In this document: piece after piece, positions 17,197-29,118 of the stretch | Position numbering within the stretch: the first letter of the stretch is position 1 | Layout: each line of letters begins with the position of its first letter | Notes under the pieces: generated by a model | The model's input: only the letters and a program-made list of their open reading frames with translations | The model's database searches: none | Told to the model about the DNA's origin: nothing | NCBI GenBank assembly: GCA_014305025.1 | Contig: JACRTY010000011.1 | Span: 1 to 64,000 of the forward strand | Length of the DNA: 64,000 bases | Source: Candidatus Nyctobacter psychrophilus | GTDB taxonomy: Bacteria > Vulcanimicrobiota > Vulcanimicrobiia > Vulcanimicrobiales > Vulcanimicrobiaceae | Direction: 5' to 3' | Position numbers and translations under genes: made by a program

Positions 17197-18837
17197 ATGC
17201 AAGCGACGGAAGCCGATCTCGCTACGGCCGTCGAGCGGCGGCGCACGTTCGCGATCATCTCGCATCCCGACGCCGGCAAGACGACCTTAACCGAAAAACT
17301 GCTGCTCTACGGGGGTGCCATCAACACCGCCGGACAGGTGGCGGCGCGCCGGCGCGCGCGTCAAGCAACCTCGGATTGGATGGAACTTGAACGCGAGCGC
17401 GGCATCTCCATCACGTCCACCGTGCTGCAGTTTCCGTACAAAGGCTGCACGCTCAACCTGCTCGATACGCCGGGACACCAGGATTTCGGCGAGGATACGT
17501 ATCGCACGCTGCTCGCGGCCGACAGCGCGGTCATGTTGATCGACGCGGCCAAAGGCGTCGAGCCCCAGACAAAAAAACTGTTCGCCATTTGCCGCGCGCG
17601 GCGTATTCCGTTGTTCACGTTCATCAACAAACTGGACCGCCCCAGCCGCGATCCGCTCGAACTGCTCGACGAACTCGAAAAGGTGCTCGGCATCGCCGCC
17701 TATCCGCTGATCTGGCCGCTCGGCAACGGGCCAAGCTTTCGCGGCGTGTACGATCGTCGTACGCACGACGTGCACCTCTTCGAACGCACGCAGCACGGCG
17801 CCAAACGCGCTCCCGTGCGCGTCACCGATGTGGGCGATCCGCACTTCGCGGCATTGACCGACGAGACGACGTACCGCGAGTTTTGCGATGGTCTCGAACT
17901 GCTCGAAGGTGCCGGCGCGGCGTTCGACCGCGGCGCTTTCCTGACCGGCGATGCGACCCCGGTGTTCTTCGGCAGCGCGGTAACCAACTTCGGGGTCGAA
18001 CTGTTTTTGGACGCGTTCATCGGTCTCGCGCCGCCGCCGCGCGCGCGCGCCGCGGCTCTCGACGGCAGCGGCAAGACGCGCGACGTACTGCCCGCATCCG
18101 ACGACTTTAGCGGTTTCGTCTTCAAGATTCAGGCCAACATGGATCCACGCCATCGCGACCGTGTCGCCTTCCTGCGCGTGTGCAGCGGTCGCTTCCAACG
18201 TGACATGACGGTGCGCAACATGCGCACGGGCAAAGACGTCCGCGTGACCCGAGCGATGAAGTTGTTTGCGAGCGAGCGTGAAGTCGTCGACGAAGCGTAC
18301 GCGGGTGACGTCGTCGGTTTGGCCAATCCCGGCAGTTTTGCAATCGGCGATACGCTGTGCGCCGGCACGCCGGTTACCTACGATCGCATTCCATCGTTTG
18401 CGCCGGAGTTCTTCGCGAGCGTGCGCAACGTCGACACCGGCGCCTATAAGTCGTTCGGCAAAGGAGTCGCCCAACTGGCCGAAGAGGGCGCAATCCAAGT
18501 GTTCTACGCGCCCGGCTCAATGCGCAGCGAGCCGATCTTCGCCGCGGTCGGCGAATTGCAATTCGAAGTCGCGAAGTACCGCCTGGCCGCCGAATACAAC
18601 GTCAAGACGGAGTTTTTGCGGCTACCGTTTTCGCTCGCGCGCCGCGTCGTGGCCGACGCCGCGGCAATCCGGGCCGCGACCTGGCCGTCCAACGCGCGCC
18701 AGGTGGAAGATGGCGACGGTGCGCCCGTCGCGCTGTTCGAGAGCGGCTGGAGCGTGCGGCTGGCGCAAGAGTGGAACCCGCTGCTACGCTTCGAACCGTT
18801 TGAAGCAAGCGCCCGGCTCGCGGAGGCGGTCGGATGA
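17197..18837 (+). CDS. prfC: peptide chain release factor 3
   Basis: A translational GTPase that ejects RF1 and RF2 after termination. The GTPase domain shows G1 HPDAGKTT (23-30), the switch II DTPGH and the G4 NKLD. RF3-specific features are the ATSDWMELERERGISITS segment, PFTF-like LFTFINKLDRPSRDP, and the C-terminal domain with VGELQFEV. The ATG at 17197 is preceded by CGGAG and gives 546 residues, close to family length. The frame continues upstream, but that part overlaps the previous gene. Its stop overlaps the next start as ATGA. Confidence 0.95.
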   Translation: MQATEADLATAVERRRTFAIISHPDAGKTTLTEKLLLYGGAINTAGQVAARRRARQATSDWMELERERGISITSTVLQFPYKGCTLNLLDTPGHQDFGEDTYRTLLAADSAVMLIDAAKGVEPQTKKLFAICRARRIPLFTFINKLDRPSRDPLELLDELEKVLGIAAYPLIWPLGNGPSFRGVYDRRTHDVHLFERTQHGAKRAPVRVTDVGDPHFAALTDETTYREFCDGLELLEGAGAAFDRGAFLTGDATPVFFGSAVTNFGVELFLDAFIGLAPPPRARAAALDGSGKTRDVLPASDDFSGFVFKIQANMDPRHRDRVAFLRVCSGRFQRDMTVRNMRTGKDVRVTRAMKLFASEREVVDEAYAGDVVGLANPGSFAIGDTLCAGTPVTYDRIPSFAPEFFASVRNVDTGAYKSFGKGVAQLAEEGAIQVFYAPGSMRSEPIFAAVGELQFEVAKYRLAAEYNVKTEFLRLPFSLARRVVADAAAIRAATWPSNARQVEDGDGAPVALFESGWSVRLAQEWNPLLRFEPFEASARLAEAVG

Positions 18838-19246
18838 GCGCGCGTTCCAACCGGCAGTTGTTCATCGCCGCCTTCATCGTCGTCGTCCTCATCGTCGTCG
18901 TGGCGAATCTCATCGGCCACCGTAAGAACCGCTACGAGCGCATGGCCGACTCGATAACGCAGGCCCTGGCGCGCAACGACATGGCGCCGGTGCAAAAGGA
19001 CTTCAACGCCGTCGATCGTCCGCAGTTGCAAGACCGCGAGCGGGTCGGACACCTTTCGAACCTGGTCGTCTCGATGGGGACTTTCAAAGGGAGCAAGGAA
19101 ACGACGCCGCGCGGTTCCGATCCGAATTACCATTCGTTCGTCGAAACGTTTGCCAAAGGCACGCTCGCCGAGAAGTTCCAACTCGATCCCGACGGAAAAA
19201 TCACGCGCTTCCACATCGGTCCGAGCGCGAGTGCGAACCCGGGCTC

Positions 19247-19250
<4 letters not shown>
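18834..19250 (+). CDS. hypothetical single-helix membrane protein
   Basis: A 138-residue protein with one hydrophobic helix (about 9-26) and a soluble domain containing QALARNDMAPVQKDFN and FAKGTLAEKFQLDPDGKI. The soluble part resembles small NTF2/DUF3887-like folds only in general character. It overlaps prfC by 4 bases and the next gene by 4 bases, so it belongs to the prfC operon. No function is assigned. Confidence 0.65.
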
Positions 19251-21236
<1,986 letters not shown>

Positions 21237-21254
21237 AAACGCGAGCGGAACGCG

Positions 21255-22190
21255 GTGCACGCACTGGTCACGGGCGGCAATGGTTTCGTTGGGCGATATC
21301 TGAACGCTGAACTGCGCGCGCGCGGCTACGAGACCTTCGTCGCGGGTCACAGGCGCGACGGCAGCGACGTTGATGCGCCCCTCGACCTCGCCGACGCCGA
21401 TAACGTTCGATCCATCGTTGAGGCGGCACATGCCGACGTCGTTTTCCACTTGGCGGCGCAGGCGTTCGTGCCGGCGTCGATTGCGCAGCCCCTCGATACG
21501 TACGATACCAACGTGATGGGGACGGCACGGCTCGTGGAAGCCTTGCGCAAGCTTCCCCAGGCGCGGTTTCCGAAGCTACTCTTCGTCAGCTCCGCCGAAG
21601 TGTACGGCGTTCATGAGCCGAGCGACATGCCGCTGAGAGAGCACGCCGCATTGCGGCCCGCCACGCCGTATGGGGCCAGCAAAGTTGCGGGCGAAGCCGT
21701 CGCGCTCGCATCGGCGCGCAGCTACGGACTGCCCGTCATCGTGACGCGAGCATTCAATCACATCGGTCCCGGACAGAGCGACCGTTTCGTCGTCGCGCGT
21801 TTCGCGAAGCGTCTGGCCGACATCGCAGCGGGAGGCGATCCGGCGTTTCCCGTCGGGAACCTGGAACCGCGGCGCGACTTTCTCGACGTGCGCGACGTGG
21901 TGCGCGCGTACGTCGATCTAGCGGAACGAGGCCGTGAGGGTGAGGTTTACAACGTTTGCAGCGGTACGCCGACGAAGATCGCCGACGTTCTGCGCACGCT
22001 CGTGACGATTGCCCGCGTCGGCGTTGAGATTCGCGAGGATGCTGCTTTGCTGCGGCCGGCGGATGCGCCGTTGCTCTATGGCGACAACGCGAAACTCGTC
22101 GCGGCGACGGGCTGGAAGCCGGCTCATGCGCTGCCACGTTCCTTACGCGATATCTACGAAGCCGCGTGCGAAAAAGTAGCGCGGACGTGA
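21255..22190 (+). CDS. rmd: GDP-6-deoxy-D-mannose reductase
   Basis: An extended SDR of 311 residues with TGGNGFVG at the N-terminus, FVSSAEVYG, the catalytic YGASK and the NHIGPGQSDRFV segment. That last segment and direct linkage to gmd favour Rmd, which reduces the Gmd product to GDP-D-rhamnose, over a generic epimerase. A GTG start lies 18 bases after gmd. The stop overlaps the larC start. Confidence 0.85.
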   Translation: MHALVTGGNGFVGRYLNAELRARGYETFVAGHRRDGSDVDAPLDLADADNVRSIVEAAHADVVFHLAAQAFVPASIAQPLDTYDTNVMGTARLVEALRKLPQARFPKLLFVSSAEVYGVHEPSDMPLREHAALRPATPYGASKVAGEAVALASARSYGLPVIVTRAFNHIGPGQSDRFVVARFAKRLADIAAGGDPAFPVGNLEPRRDFLDVRDVVRAYVDLAERGREGEVYNVCSGTPTKIADVLRTLVTIARVGVEIREDAALLRPADAPLLYGDNAKLVAATGWKPAHALPRSLRDIYEAACEKVART

Positions 22191-23446
22191 ACGTCGCCTA
22201 CGTCGAGATGATCGGCGGTGCGAGCGGCAACATGCTGCTCGGCGCCTTCATCGACGCCGGAGCCGATGCCCAGCTCATCGAGGCGGCGCTGCGCACGATT
22301 CCCGTCACGGGATGGACGCTCGAACGCAAGCGAGTCGTCAAGTGCGGCATCGCCGCCGAGCACGTCGAGTTTCGTATTCCGGGCGAAGATCACGACGCGC
22401 ACGCGCCCGCGCACGACCATCGTTCGGCTAGCGGCCGGCGTCTTGACGAGGTGCTCGACATCGTGGACCGCAGCGGGCTGAGCACGGGGCAAAAGGGTCG
22501 TGCCCGCGATGTCTATGTGCGTCTCGCCGAAGCCGAAGCAAAAGTGCATGGCACGCCCGTCGATCGCGCGCACTTTCACGAGGTCGGGGCGACGGACGCG
22601 ATCCTCGACGTCGCGAGTGCCTGCATCGCCCTCGACCTGCTCGCAGTCGAACAACTGACTTGTTCCGCATTTCCCGTGGGCCGCGGCACGATTGCCATGA
22701 CGCACGGTCGCTATCCGAACCCGCCCCCGGCAACCGCCGAACTGTTACGCGGTGTTCCGACGTACGACGGCGGGATCGACGGCGAGATGGTGACCACGAC
22801 CGCGGCGGCGATTCTGACGACGTTGGGGGAGGACGTCGGCGTGCGTCCGAGCATGCGCGCCGAGCGAATCGGCTACGGTGCGGGACGGTCGGATTTTCCG
22901 ATCCCCAACGTCACGCGCATCGCGATTGGCACGCGCGCCGACAACGTCGAAGGTACGACGTTCACCGCTCCAGACATGGCGCAGAGTGAGTTCGCCGGCG
23001 GCGATGTCTCGACCGACGAGATATGCGTGCTGGAAGCGAACATCGACGACATGTCGCCGCAGCGCTTCGAACTCGCCCTGGAACGCACGCTCGCAGCCGG
23101 AGCCTTCGACGTCTGGCTCGCGCCGATCACGATGAAAAAGTCTCGCCCCGCAGTCTTGTTCGGCGCCGTCGCACCACTCGATGTCGCGGCGCGGGTCGCG
23201 CAGGCCATGCTATCCGAAACCACCACGCTCGGCGTCCGCACGCGACGTGAACGCCGGTACGTCCTCGCGCGGGAGATCAAGACGCTGGACACGCCGTTCG
23301 GTCCCGTCCGCATAAAAGAAAGCAGCATCGACGGGGAGAGGCGACGCACGCTGGAATACGACGACGTGGCCCGGATCGCGCGCGAACGCAACTTGTCATT
23401 CGCGGTAGTCGCGCAAACGCTGGAAGACGTGCTGCGCGCGCCATGA
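22187..23446 (+). CDS. larC: nickel-pincer cofactor biosynthesis protein LarC
   Basis: LarC inserts nickel into pyridinium bis-thiocarboxylic acid mononucleotide to complete the cofactor of lactate racemase and relatives. The N-terminus EMIGGASGNMLLGA, the HFHEVGATDAILD motif, GRGTIAMTHGRYPNPPPAT, and EANIDDMSPQ are typical. The His-rich linker (residues about 67-80, DHDAHAPAHDHR) fits nickel handling. The GTG at 22187 overlaps the rmd stop; 419 residues is normal. LarB and LarE are not in this window. Confidence 0.93.
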   Translation: MNVAYVEMIGGASGNMLLGAFIDAGADAQLIEAALRTIPVTGWTLERKRVVKCGIAAEHVEFRIPGEDHDAHAPAHDHRSASGRRLDEVLDIVDRSGLSTGQKGRARDVYVRLAEAEAKVHGTPVDRAHFHEVGATDAILDVASACIALDLLAVEQLTCSAFPVGRGTIAMTHGRYPNPPPATAELLRGVPTYDGGIDGEMVTTTAAAILTTLGEDVGVRPSMRAERIGYGAGRSDFPIPNVTRIAIGTRADNVEGTTFTAPDMAQSEFAGGDVSTDEICVLEANIDDMSPQRFELALERTLAAGAFDVWLAPITMKKSRPAVLFGAVAPLDVAARVAQAMLSETTTLGVRTRRERRYVLAREIKTLDTPFGPVRIKESSIDGERRRTLEYDDVARIARERNLSFAVVAQTLEDVLRAP

Positions 23447-24051
23447 GCATAGACCGTAACCCGACGTGGCGCGACGGCGTCTTCAAACGACGCGGAACGT
23501 TACTCGCCTTACCTGCGGTGGCTCTGGTGGTTTTGGGTCGGCCTTCGAGGCAATCCGTAGCGGTCGGCGTGCCCATCGCTTTCGTCGGCGAAGGACTGCG
23601 CTGCTGGGCGGTCGGCTATTCCGGCGTTACGACGCGTGCTGATTACGTCACGGCGCCGCAGCTGGTAACCGCGGGTCCCTACGCCTACATCCGTAATCCG
23701 CTATACGCCGGCAACCTGATCACGGCGCTCGGCTTCACGATTGCCTTTACGGGTGGCCTGGCGGCGATGCAACGAGCGATGCTGTGCATCGCTGGACTAG
23801 GCACAATGCTTAGCGTCTATGCCTGCATCGTACCGCTGGAGGAAAGCTACTTGCGGAGGACCTTCGGCTCGAAGTTCGACGTCTACGCGGCTCGGGTGCC
23901 GCGCATAATTCCGCGCGCGTGGCCGCTCCAATCGCAAGTCGGCTCCTACGATGCGACCGTAGTCGCACGCGCAGAGACACGAACGTTCTTGACCTTCAGC
24001 GCGATGCTCGCCGCGCTGATTCTGAAGACCGTTCGCCGCGAACATGGGTGA
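23443..24051 (+). CDS. isoprenylcysteine carboxyl methyltransferase (ICMT)-family membrane methyltransferase
   Basis: A 202-residue membrane protein. The SAM-binding ICMT/PEMT signature is present: AGPYAYIRNPLYAGN, then EESYLRRTFGSKFDVYAARVPR. The substrate is not predictable; bacterial members methylate lipids or isoprenoids. The ATG overlaps the larC stop, so it is the last gene of the prfC-to-ICMT run. The next gene is convergent. Confidence 0.85.
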   Translation: MSIDRNPTWRDGVFKRRGTLLALPAVALVVLGRPSRQSVAVGVPIAFVGEGLRCWAVGYSGVTTRADYVTAPQLVTAGPYAYIRNPLYAGNLITALGFTIAFTGGLAAMQRAMLCIAGLGTMLSVYACIVPLEESYLRRTFGSKFDVYAARVPRIIPRAWPLQSQVGSYDATVVARAETRTFLTFSAMLAALILKTVRREHG

Positions 24052-24064
24052 GTGGGGTTACGAG

Positions 24065-24745
24065 CTATATTTTCGGCTTGGGCGAAGGGGACGCGGACGT
24101 TCCCGCGGGCGCGCCGTCTGCCGCAAGCTTGTTGGCAATGTCTACGCGAAGCGCGTTGACGATGCCGCCATAGCGCAATTTCTCACCGCCTCCGAGGGCG
24201 TTTCGCTCGACTTGATAGACGGTGTGGTTCCCACGCGCCTCGTCGGCATGTGCATCGTTGGCGACCTGTTGCGAATCGGAAGCCGTCAACCGACCAGCGC
24301 CGCCGCCTTCGACTTTCACCGACACCATCGTTCGATCGGGGGTGGACCCGCCAAGTTGTGCAGCGATGTCGTCGGCGGCGTGATACAGTTTGTCCGCCGT
24401 CGCTCCATTCGTTTTCGTCGCCGCGAGGTAGAGCGCCGCGGCTGCCGATATCCCGAGATACCGCTCGCGATCCTGATCGGGCCGCACGTTGGGAAGCTGG
24501 TAGCACTTGATAAAGTTGCGAGCTCCGGCAACGGCGTCGGCGGCGCTGATGTCGTCGGTCCCCTTGGCCGCGCGGTCCGCGAAGGCGTGCGCCTCCGGAC
24601 AGCGATCATCGATGTAGCGCCGGTCGGACAGGCTGAAGACGTCGTGAGGAGAGAAGGCGGCGGCGACGACCGGAAACTGTCCCGCTACGCCACATAGGAC
24701 GACGACGGCGAACGGCATACCGAGGACAGGAAAATGCTTTCTCAT
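24065..24745 (-). CDS. hypothetical secreted protein
   Basis: A 226-residue protein with a signal peptide (about 1-29) and an alpha-helical mature region holding two cysteines (DDRCPEA and FIKCYQL). The C-terminal tail is Pro/Ser-rich. No family is recognised. An opposing frame at 24044-24697 is also open but has no signal peptide and looks like low-complexity antisense text, so the minus strand is preferred. The ATG at 24745 leaves 59 bases before the divergent CDF gene. Confidence 0.55.
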   Translation of the reverse strand: MRKHFPVLGMPFAVVVLCGVAGQFPVVAAAFSPHDVFSLSDRRYIDDRCPEAHAFADRAAKGTDDISAADAVAGARNFIKCYQLPNVRPDQDRERYLGISAAAALYLAATKTNGATADKLYHAADDIAAQLGGSTPDRTMVSVKVEGGGAGRLTASDSQQVANDAHADEARGNHTVYQVERNALGGGEKLRYGGIVNALRVDIANKLAADGAPAGTSASPSPKPKI

Positions 24746-24804
24746 CGGAATCGATTTCGCGCCCAGCGGGGACCTCTCCGGCTCGGTGGCACGCGGACAG
24801 AAGG

Positions 24805-25719
24805 ATGACGCTGAGCCAGACAACCTCCAGGAGCAGTAGCACGTTGCGCTGGGCGCTGGCATTGACCATCGGGGTGGCGTTGCTTGAATTAGGCGGCGGC
24901 CTTGCGGCGCATAGTCTGGCCCTCGTGACCGACGCCGCACACGTGGGGATGGACGCAGTCGCGCTTGGAATCGCCGTGGCAGCCGCGATCCAAGGCAGCC
25001 GCCCGCCGACCGACCGGCAGAGCTACGGGTTCGCGCGTTTCGAGATCATTGCCGCGCTCGTCAATGGGATGCTGCTATTCGGGATTACCGCCGTGATCGT
25101 CGTCGAGGCCGTGCGGCGTTTTGCTTCGCCCGAGCTTCCGGGCGGAGAAATCATGTTTGCGGTCGCGGCGGTGGGATTCGCGGTGAACGTCGGCATCGGT
25201 ATGATGTTGCTGCGGTCGGCGCGCAAGGACATGAACGTTCGGGCCGCCCTCTTCCACGTCGGTAGCGATGCGGTCGGGGCCCTGTCGGTCGCCATCGGGG
25301 GAATCGTCCTCCTCGTCACACGGGCGAGTTGGATCGACCCGGCTCTCTCGCTGTTCGTGGCCGCCATCATCTTGATCGGTGTCGTGCGCATCGTCGGCGA
25401 GGCCGTCGGCGTACTGCTTGAAAGCGCCCCTGCCCATGCCGCGATCTCCGTCGTACGGCAGCGGATGGCCGCCTTGCCTGGCGTGGAAGCAATCCATGAC
25501 CTCCACGTGTGGACGATCGGCAGCGGGGAGCACGTTCTGTCCGCGCACGTTATTCTTTCGGATGCTCGCATAAGTGAAGCGAGTGCGATTCTTCAGCAGA
25601 TCGAGCAGCGCGTCCGCAGCGAGTTTGCGATCGGCCACGTTACCGTGCAGTTCGAGTGCAAGACTTGCGCCCAGGACGAAGCGATTGTCTGTACGCAGCG
25701 TCCGGATGGTGGAAAATAA
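24805..25719 (+). CDS. cation diffusion facilitator (CzcD-type metal exporter)
   Basis: A six-helix proton-coupled exporter for zinc, cobalt or cadmium, 304 residues long. Metal-site motifs are VTDAAHVGMDAV in helix 2 and FHVGSDAVGAL in helix 5, both HxxxD type. A cytoplasmic CDF dimerisation domain follows with IHDLHVWTIGSGEH. The C-terminus adds a short Cys-containing tail (ECKTCAQ and IVC) that may sense metal. AGAAGG precedes the ATG. Single gene, divergent from the secreted protein. Confidence 0.92.
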   Translation: MTLSQTTSRSSSTLRWALALTIGVALLELGGGLAAHSLALVTDAAHVGMDAVALGIAVAAAIQGSRPPTDRQSYGFARFEIIAALVNGMLLFGITAVIVVEAVRRFASPELPGGEIMFAVAAVGFAVNVGIGMMLLRSARKDMNVRAALFHVGSDAVGALSVAIGGIVLLVTRASWIDPALSLFVAAIILIGVVRIVGEAVGVLLESAPAHAAISVVRQRMAALPGVEAIHDLHVWTIGSGEHVLSAHVILSDARISEASAILQQIEQRVRSEFAIGHVTVQFECKTCAQDEAIVCTQRPDGGK

Positions 25720-25729
25720 CGCCTCCTTT

Positions 25730-25746
25730 CTGGGGCGATTCCCCAG
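25730..25746 (+). terminator. short hairpin after the CDF gene
   Basis: A perfect 6-base GC-rich stem (25730-25735 and 25741-25746) with a 5-base loop starts 10 bases past the stop. The rest of the gap up to 25861 holds the ribosome binding site GAGG of the receptor gene and no other clear signal. Confidence 0.4.
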
Positions 25747-25861
25747 ATTAAGAGGAATTAAGGTGACGCTCCGGATAAGGCACCGAGGTCCCCAGCGCTG
25801 GCCTTTTCGAGAGCGGCGTGTATACGGGGCTCCCAATTCACTCAACGCTTTCGAGGTATCG

Positions 25862-28800
25862 ATGATGCACTCTCGATCCTTACTGTCAGGCCTTCTTCGG
25901 GGCCGCAGCTTTTTTGCGTTTGCGCTGACGCTGGTCTTCGTTGCCGTGTCGGTACTCCCGTCGTTTGCGGCGGGCGGTCAAAAGGGCAACGTCAACGGCC
26001 AGATCGTCGACGCGACGACCGGCGCGCCGGTTGCGAACGCGCGCATAACGATCGCGGCTCCCTCCGGAAGGCAGGAGGCCACCACCGACTCCAAAGGGCG
26101 CTTTTCGTTCTTGGGAGTTGTCGTCGACACGTACACGCTTTCCGTCGAAGCGCAAGGCTACACGCCGTTTTCGCAGAGCGGTTTGACGGTCATCGGCGAC
26201 CAAAATCTTGAGGTCGGACAACTCAAAGTCTCAAAGCAGTTGAGAACGATCGCGCGGACTACGACTCGTTCTATCGCATCTGCGTTCCAACCCAATCAGA
26301 CGGTAGATTCCGTCACCGTCAATTCCGGCCGTATCACGCAGACGACCGGTAAAGCGGAGTCCACCAACGAGAACGCTCTGCTCCTGGCGGTGCCGGGTGC
26401 CACGCTGGACGTGAACAACAACATCACGATTCGCGGCAGCCTCGAAAATGAGGTCGGCTATCAGCTCGACGGCATCCCCTTCACCGAGCCGTTCTTCTCG
26501 ACGAACGGCAGCAGCAACCGCTTCAGCGGCCTATCGCAAGTTCAGGTTGTCGAAGGCGCCGGCGATGCGACCCAGGGCAACGTCGGTGGCGGCGTCGTCA
26601 ACCTGATTCCGAAGCGCGGCACGTTTCCGCCCTTCGGCGTCCTCGACGCCGAGATCGGCACGCCCGGGCAGTACAGCCAGGGCGCGCTCGAGTATGGGAT
26701 CGCCTCGCAGAGCGGCAACATTTCGAACTATATTTCGTACCTGCAGACCAACCGTCGCATCCTGTACGGACTCGCCACGACGGGCGCCGCTCCCTACGGA
26801 AGCAATAACTTTTACAACAACAGTCGAGACGTCAACACCGACCTCATCGACAACTTGGTTCTAAAGTTCGGCAAGAACCTCGGGCAGTCGTTTCAGGTTC
26901 TTTACGAAAACCGTCGCTTGACCGCGTTTGGGCCGTACGGCGGCGTGTCATACGGTGGCACCAATCCGACGGCGTACTTTCAGACCGATCCGTATCAGTA
27001 CGCGCCGATAGGCCTAACGGATCCCCTCAACGGCAGCGCCGGTCTGCTCGCGTCGATCCTGCCGACGCTCAATGGCCAAGCCTCCGTGAATCAGCCGCCG
27101 CCGCACGAGCAACCCCAGATTGACGATCAGACGCAAGCGTTGAAGTTCGAGTACGACAATCAGATCAACGCATCGAATTTTCTCGATCTGAAGTTGTACA
27201 ACTTCAACTTCGCGAAGGGCAGCACGGATACGATCGGACAGGCCGCGCAGGACCCGAGCGTTGCGACCGTCGGCGGACGCCGCTCCGGGCTCATCGCCGA
27301 CTTCATTCACCAGTTCACGCCGAACTACACGTTCACGTTCCGCGTCGAAGGTGAGAACCAGCATCCGATGTGGGATGGCTTCAACCCCTACAACCTCGCC
27401 CAACTCATGGAAGGGACTCCCGGCGGGCTTACCCCCGGTAACGGGGCCACGCCGTCGCTTGCGGACTTTCTCAGCCCCGGACCCGGCGGCGTCTGCCCCG
27501 TTGCCGGCGGTTGCTACCTCTCTCAGTTCTTCCCGGCCGGTCAAGTGCCGAAGCTGCCGATCTCGGGCATCAACTATAACCAAGCGCTGTTCCAAACGTT
27601 TGGCATTGCGATCCGTAACCAGATCAACATTCGCGACCGCTTGCGGTTGGATCTAGGCGCGCGTTACGACGGTGCGATCTACCGGTTCGGTCCCAATCCG
27701 TTCAACACGAATCCGCTAGATCTCAATAATCCCTCGGACGTTCCTCCGGCGGCGCTCGCCAACAAGTACATCAATCCGCGAACGGTCGATCCACGCGCGG
27801 CCGTTTCGTATCAGATGGGCCGTAACGACTCGTTGCGCTTCGGGTACGGACGCTCGACCACGTTCCTCAACGCCCAGACGGCTGGAACGCCGGCCGGACT
27901 GTATAATGCCGAAAGGCTGCAACACGTTCCCGCCCTTGATACGGCCGCTGCCCCCGCATGCGGAAGCGGTACCAATCCCGCTGGTCTCTTCAAGTGCGCG
28001 AACTATGCGCAGCAACTGTATTGGTTGTACGACCAGAACTTCGACGCCCCGGACCTTGGTGGGGCGACGGCGCAAGAGGCGAGCAACTATGACATTACGT
28101 ACCAGCACCAATTTCCCAACGGCGTCGGTCTACGCGTTACACCGTTCTACAAACTGAGCACCGGCCTGCCGTCTTTCGCGCTTTTAAGCGAAACGACGGA
28201 CCCGGTCACCGGCGCAATTCTCACCGAGGTCTTCACGGCAAACAATAACGGGATCAACCGGACTTCAGGCGTCGAGTTCGGCCTGACGACCCCTGAGCGC
28301 GCGGTGGGCTTTGACGGGTTCTTCTCGGCGACGTATCAGAACGTCTTAACGAGCGCGCCGCCGCTCATCAACGGCGAGGCAAATCTGCCGATCATTTCAT
28401 CGGGTTCACTGGCACTTGGTGACGTGTATCGCGCCGGCTACGTCTCTCCGTTCGTGGCTCGGCTGGGCGTCGAGTACAAGACGAAGTTTGGACTGCGCAT
28501 CAATCCCATCTTGCAGTACGATCGGGGCTTCCCGTTCAACGTCGGTAACACGATCGCGTCGCGGTCGGCGATCTTCGGTAACTTCCAAAACGTTCCGCAG
28601 GTCAACGTTGGGCCAGGACGCACGACGATCCCCGGTTTCAACGGAGCTACTGGCGGCGCTCTCGCGACGAACTACGTCGATCCGGCACTCCCGGGTAGCG
28701 TCTTCAATCCGAACATCGCGGCCACGCGCGGTACGCCCGAGTCCTCAGCGGCAGGCGGCATCCTGTACCATCCCGACCTCACCGCCGACTTGACCGTGGA

Positions 28801-29092
28801 ATACAAGAAAGGGCGTAACACGTTCGGCGTTCAGGCGACGAATCTGTTCGGGAACATCTACAACGGCGTCGTGCCCGGCGTCAATCCGTATTACCAGCCG
28901 GTAGCGACGGGTGTCTCCGGACCGCAGACGAGTCAGGTTAAGCAGGCCGTTCCCGACTTCCAGGGCGGAATCTACAATAATCGTGGATTCGCCAACGTCC
29001 CGGCCGATGCCAACGCGTACACGAACGCCGCGTATTTGTTGAATCCGTCGAATCCGACACGGTTCACCTTCTACTACCAGCTCGCACTGTGA
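25862..29092 (+). CDS. TonB-dependent receptor with N-terminal carboxypeptidase-regulatory-like domain
   Basis: A 1076-residue outer-membrane receptor. A signal peptide (about 1-36) is followed by a CarboxypepD_reg beta-sandwich (about 43-122), a linker with LRTIAR at 127-132, a plug (about 150-245, with GYQLDGIPF and GGGVVNLIPK) and a beta-barrel rich in alternating aromatic strands. The barrel loops have Asn/Pro/Gly-rich stretches. No TonB box is obvious. The ATG at 25862 has GAGG 5 bases upstream. The next gene is a lipoprotein, so the two may form an uptake pair. The substrate is unknown. The linker motif is shared with the second receptor at 46654. Confidence 0.9.
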   Translation: MMHSRSLLSGLLRGRSFFAFALTLVFVAVSVLPSFAAGGQKGNVNGQIVDATTGAPVANARITIAAPSGRQEATTDSKGRFSFLGVVVDTYTLSVEAQGYTPFSQSGLTVIGDQNLEVGQLKVSKQLRTIARTTTRSIASAFQPNQTVDSVTVNSGRITQTTGKAESTNENALLLAVPGATLDVNNNITIRGSLENEVGYQLDGIPFTEPFFSTNGSSNRFSGLSQVQVVEGAGDATQGNVGGGVVNLIPKRGTFPPFGVLDAEIGTPGQYSQGALEYGIASQSGNISNYISYLQTNRRILYGLATTGAAPYGSNNFYNNSRDVNTDLIDNLVLKFGKNLGQSFQVLYENRRLTAFGPYGGVSYGGTNPTAYFQTDPYQYAPIGLTDPLNGSAGLLASILPTLNGQASVNQPPPHEQPQIDDQTQALKFEYDNQINASNFLDLKLYNFNFAKGSTDTIGQAAQDPSVATVGGRRSGLIADFIHQFTPNYTFTFRVEGENQHPMWDGFNPYNLAQLMEGTPGGLTPGNGATPSLADFLSPGPGGVCPVAGGCYLSQFFPAGQVPKLPISGINYNQALFQTFGIAIRNQINIRDRLRLDLGARYDGAIYRFGPNPFNTNPLDLNNPSDVPPAALANKYINPRTVDPRAAVSYQMGRNDSLRFGYGRSTTFLNAQTAGTPAGLYNAERLQHVPALDTAAAPACGSGTNPAGLFKCANYAQQLYWLYDQNFDAPDLGGATAQEASNYDITYQHQFPNGVGLRVTPFYKLSTGLPSFALLSETTDPVTGAILTEVFTANNNGINRTSGVEFGLTTPERAVGFDGFFSATYQNVLTSAPPLINGEANLPIISSGSLALGDVYRAGYVSPFVARLGVEYKTKFGLRINPILQYDRGFPFNVGNTIASRSAIFGNFQNVPQVNVGPGRTTIPGFNGATGGALATNYVDPALPGSVFNPNIAATRGTPESSAAGGILYHPDLTADLTVEYKKGRNTFGVQATNLFGNIYNGVVPGVNPYYQPVATGVSGPQTSQVKQAVPDFQGGIYNNRGFANVPADANAYTNAAYLLNPSNPTRFTFYYQLAL

Positions 29093-29118
29093 GCGGCGAG
29101 CGCACGATAGGGAGCAGA

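Noticed and set aside
17287-18498. 403-codon minus-strand frame opposite prfC
   Set aside because: prfC is certain on the plus strand, and this frame has no recognisable motifs.
24044-24697. 217-codon plus-strand frame overlapping the secreted hypothetical gene
   Set aside because: It has no signal peptide, domain or ribosome binding site, and the opposing frame has a convincing signal peptide.
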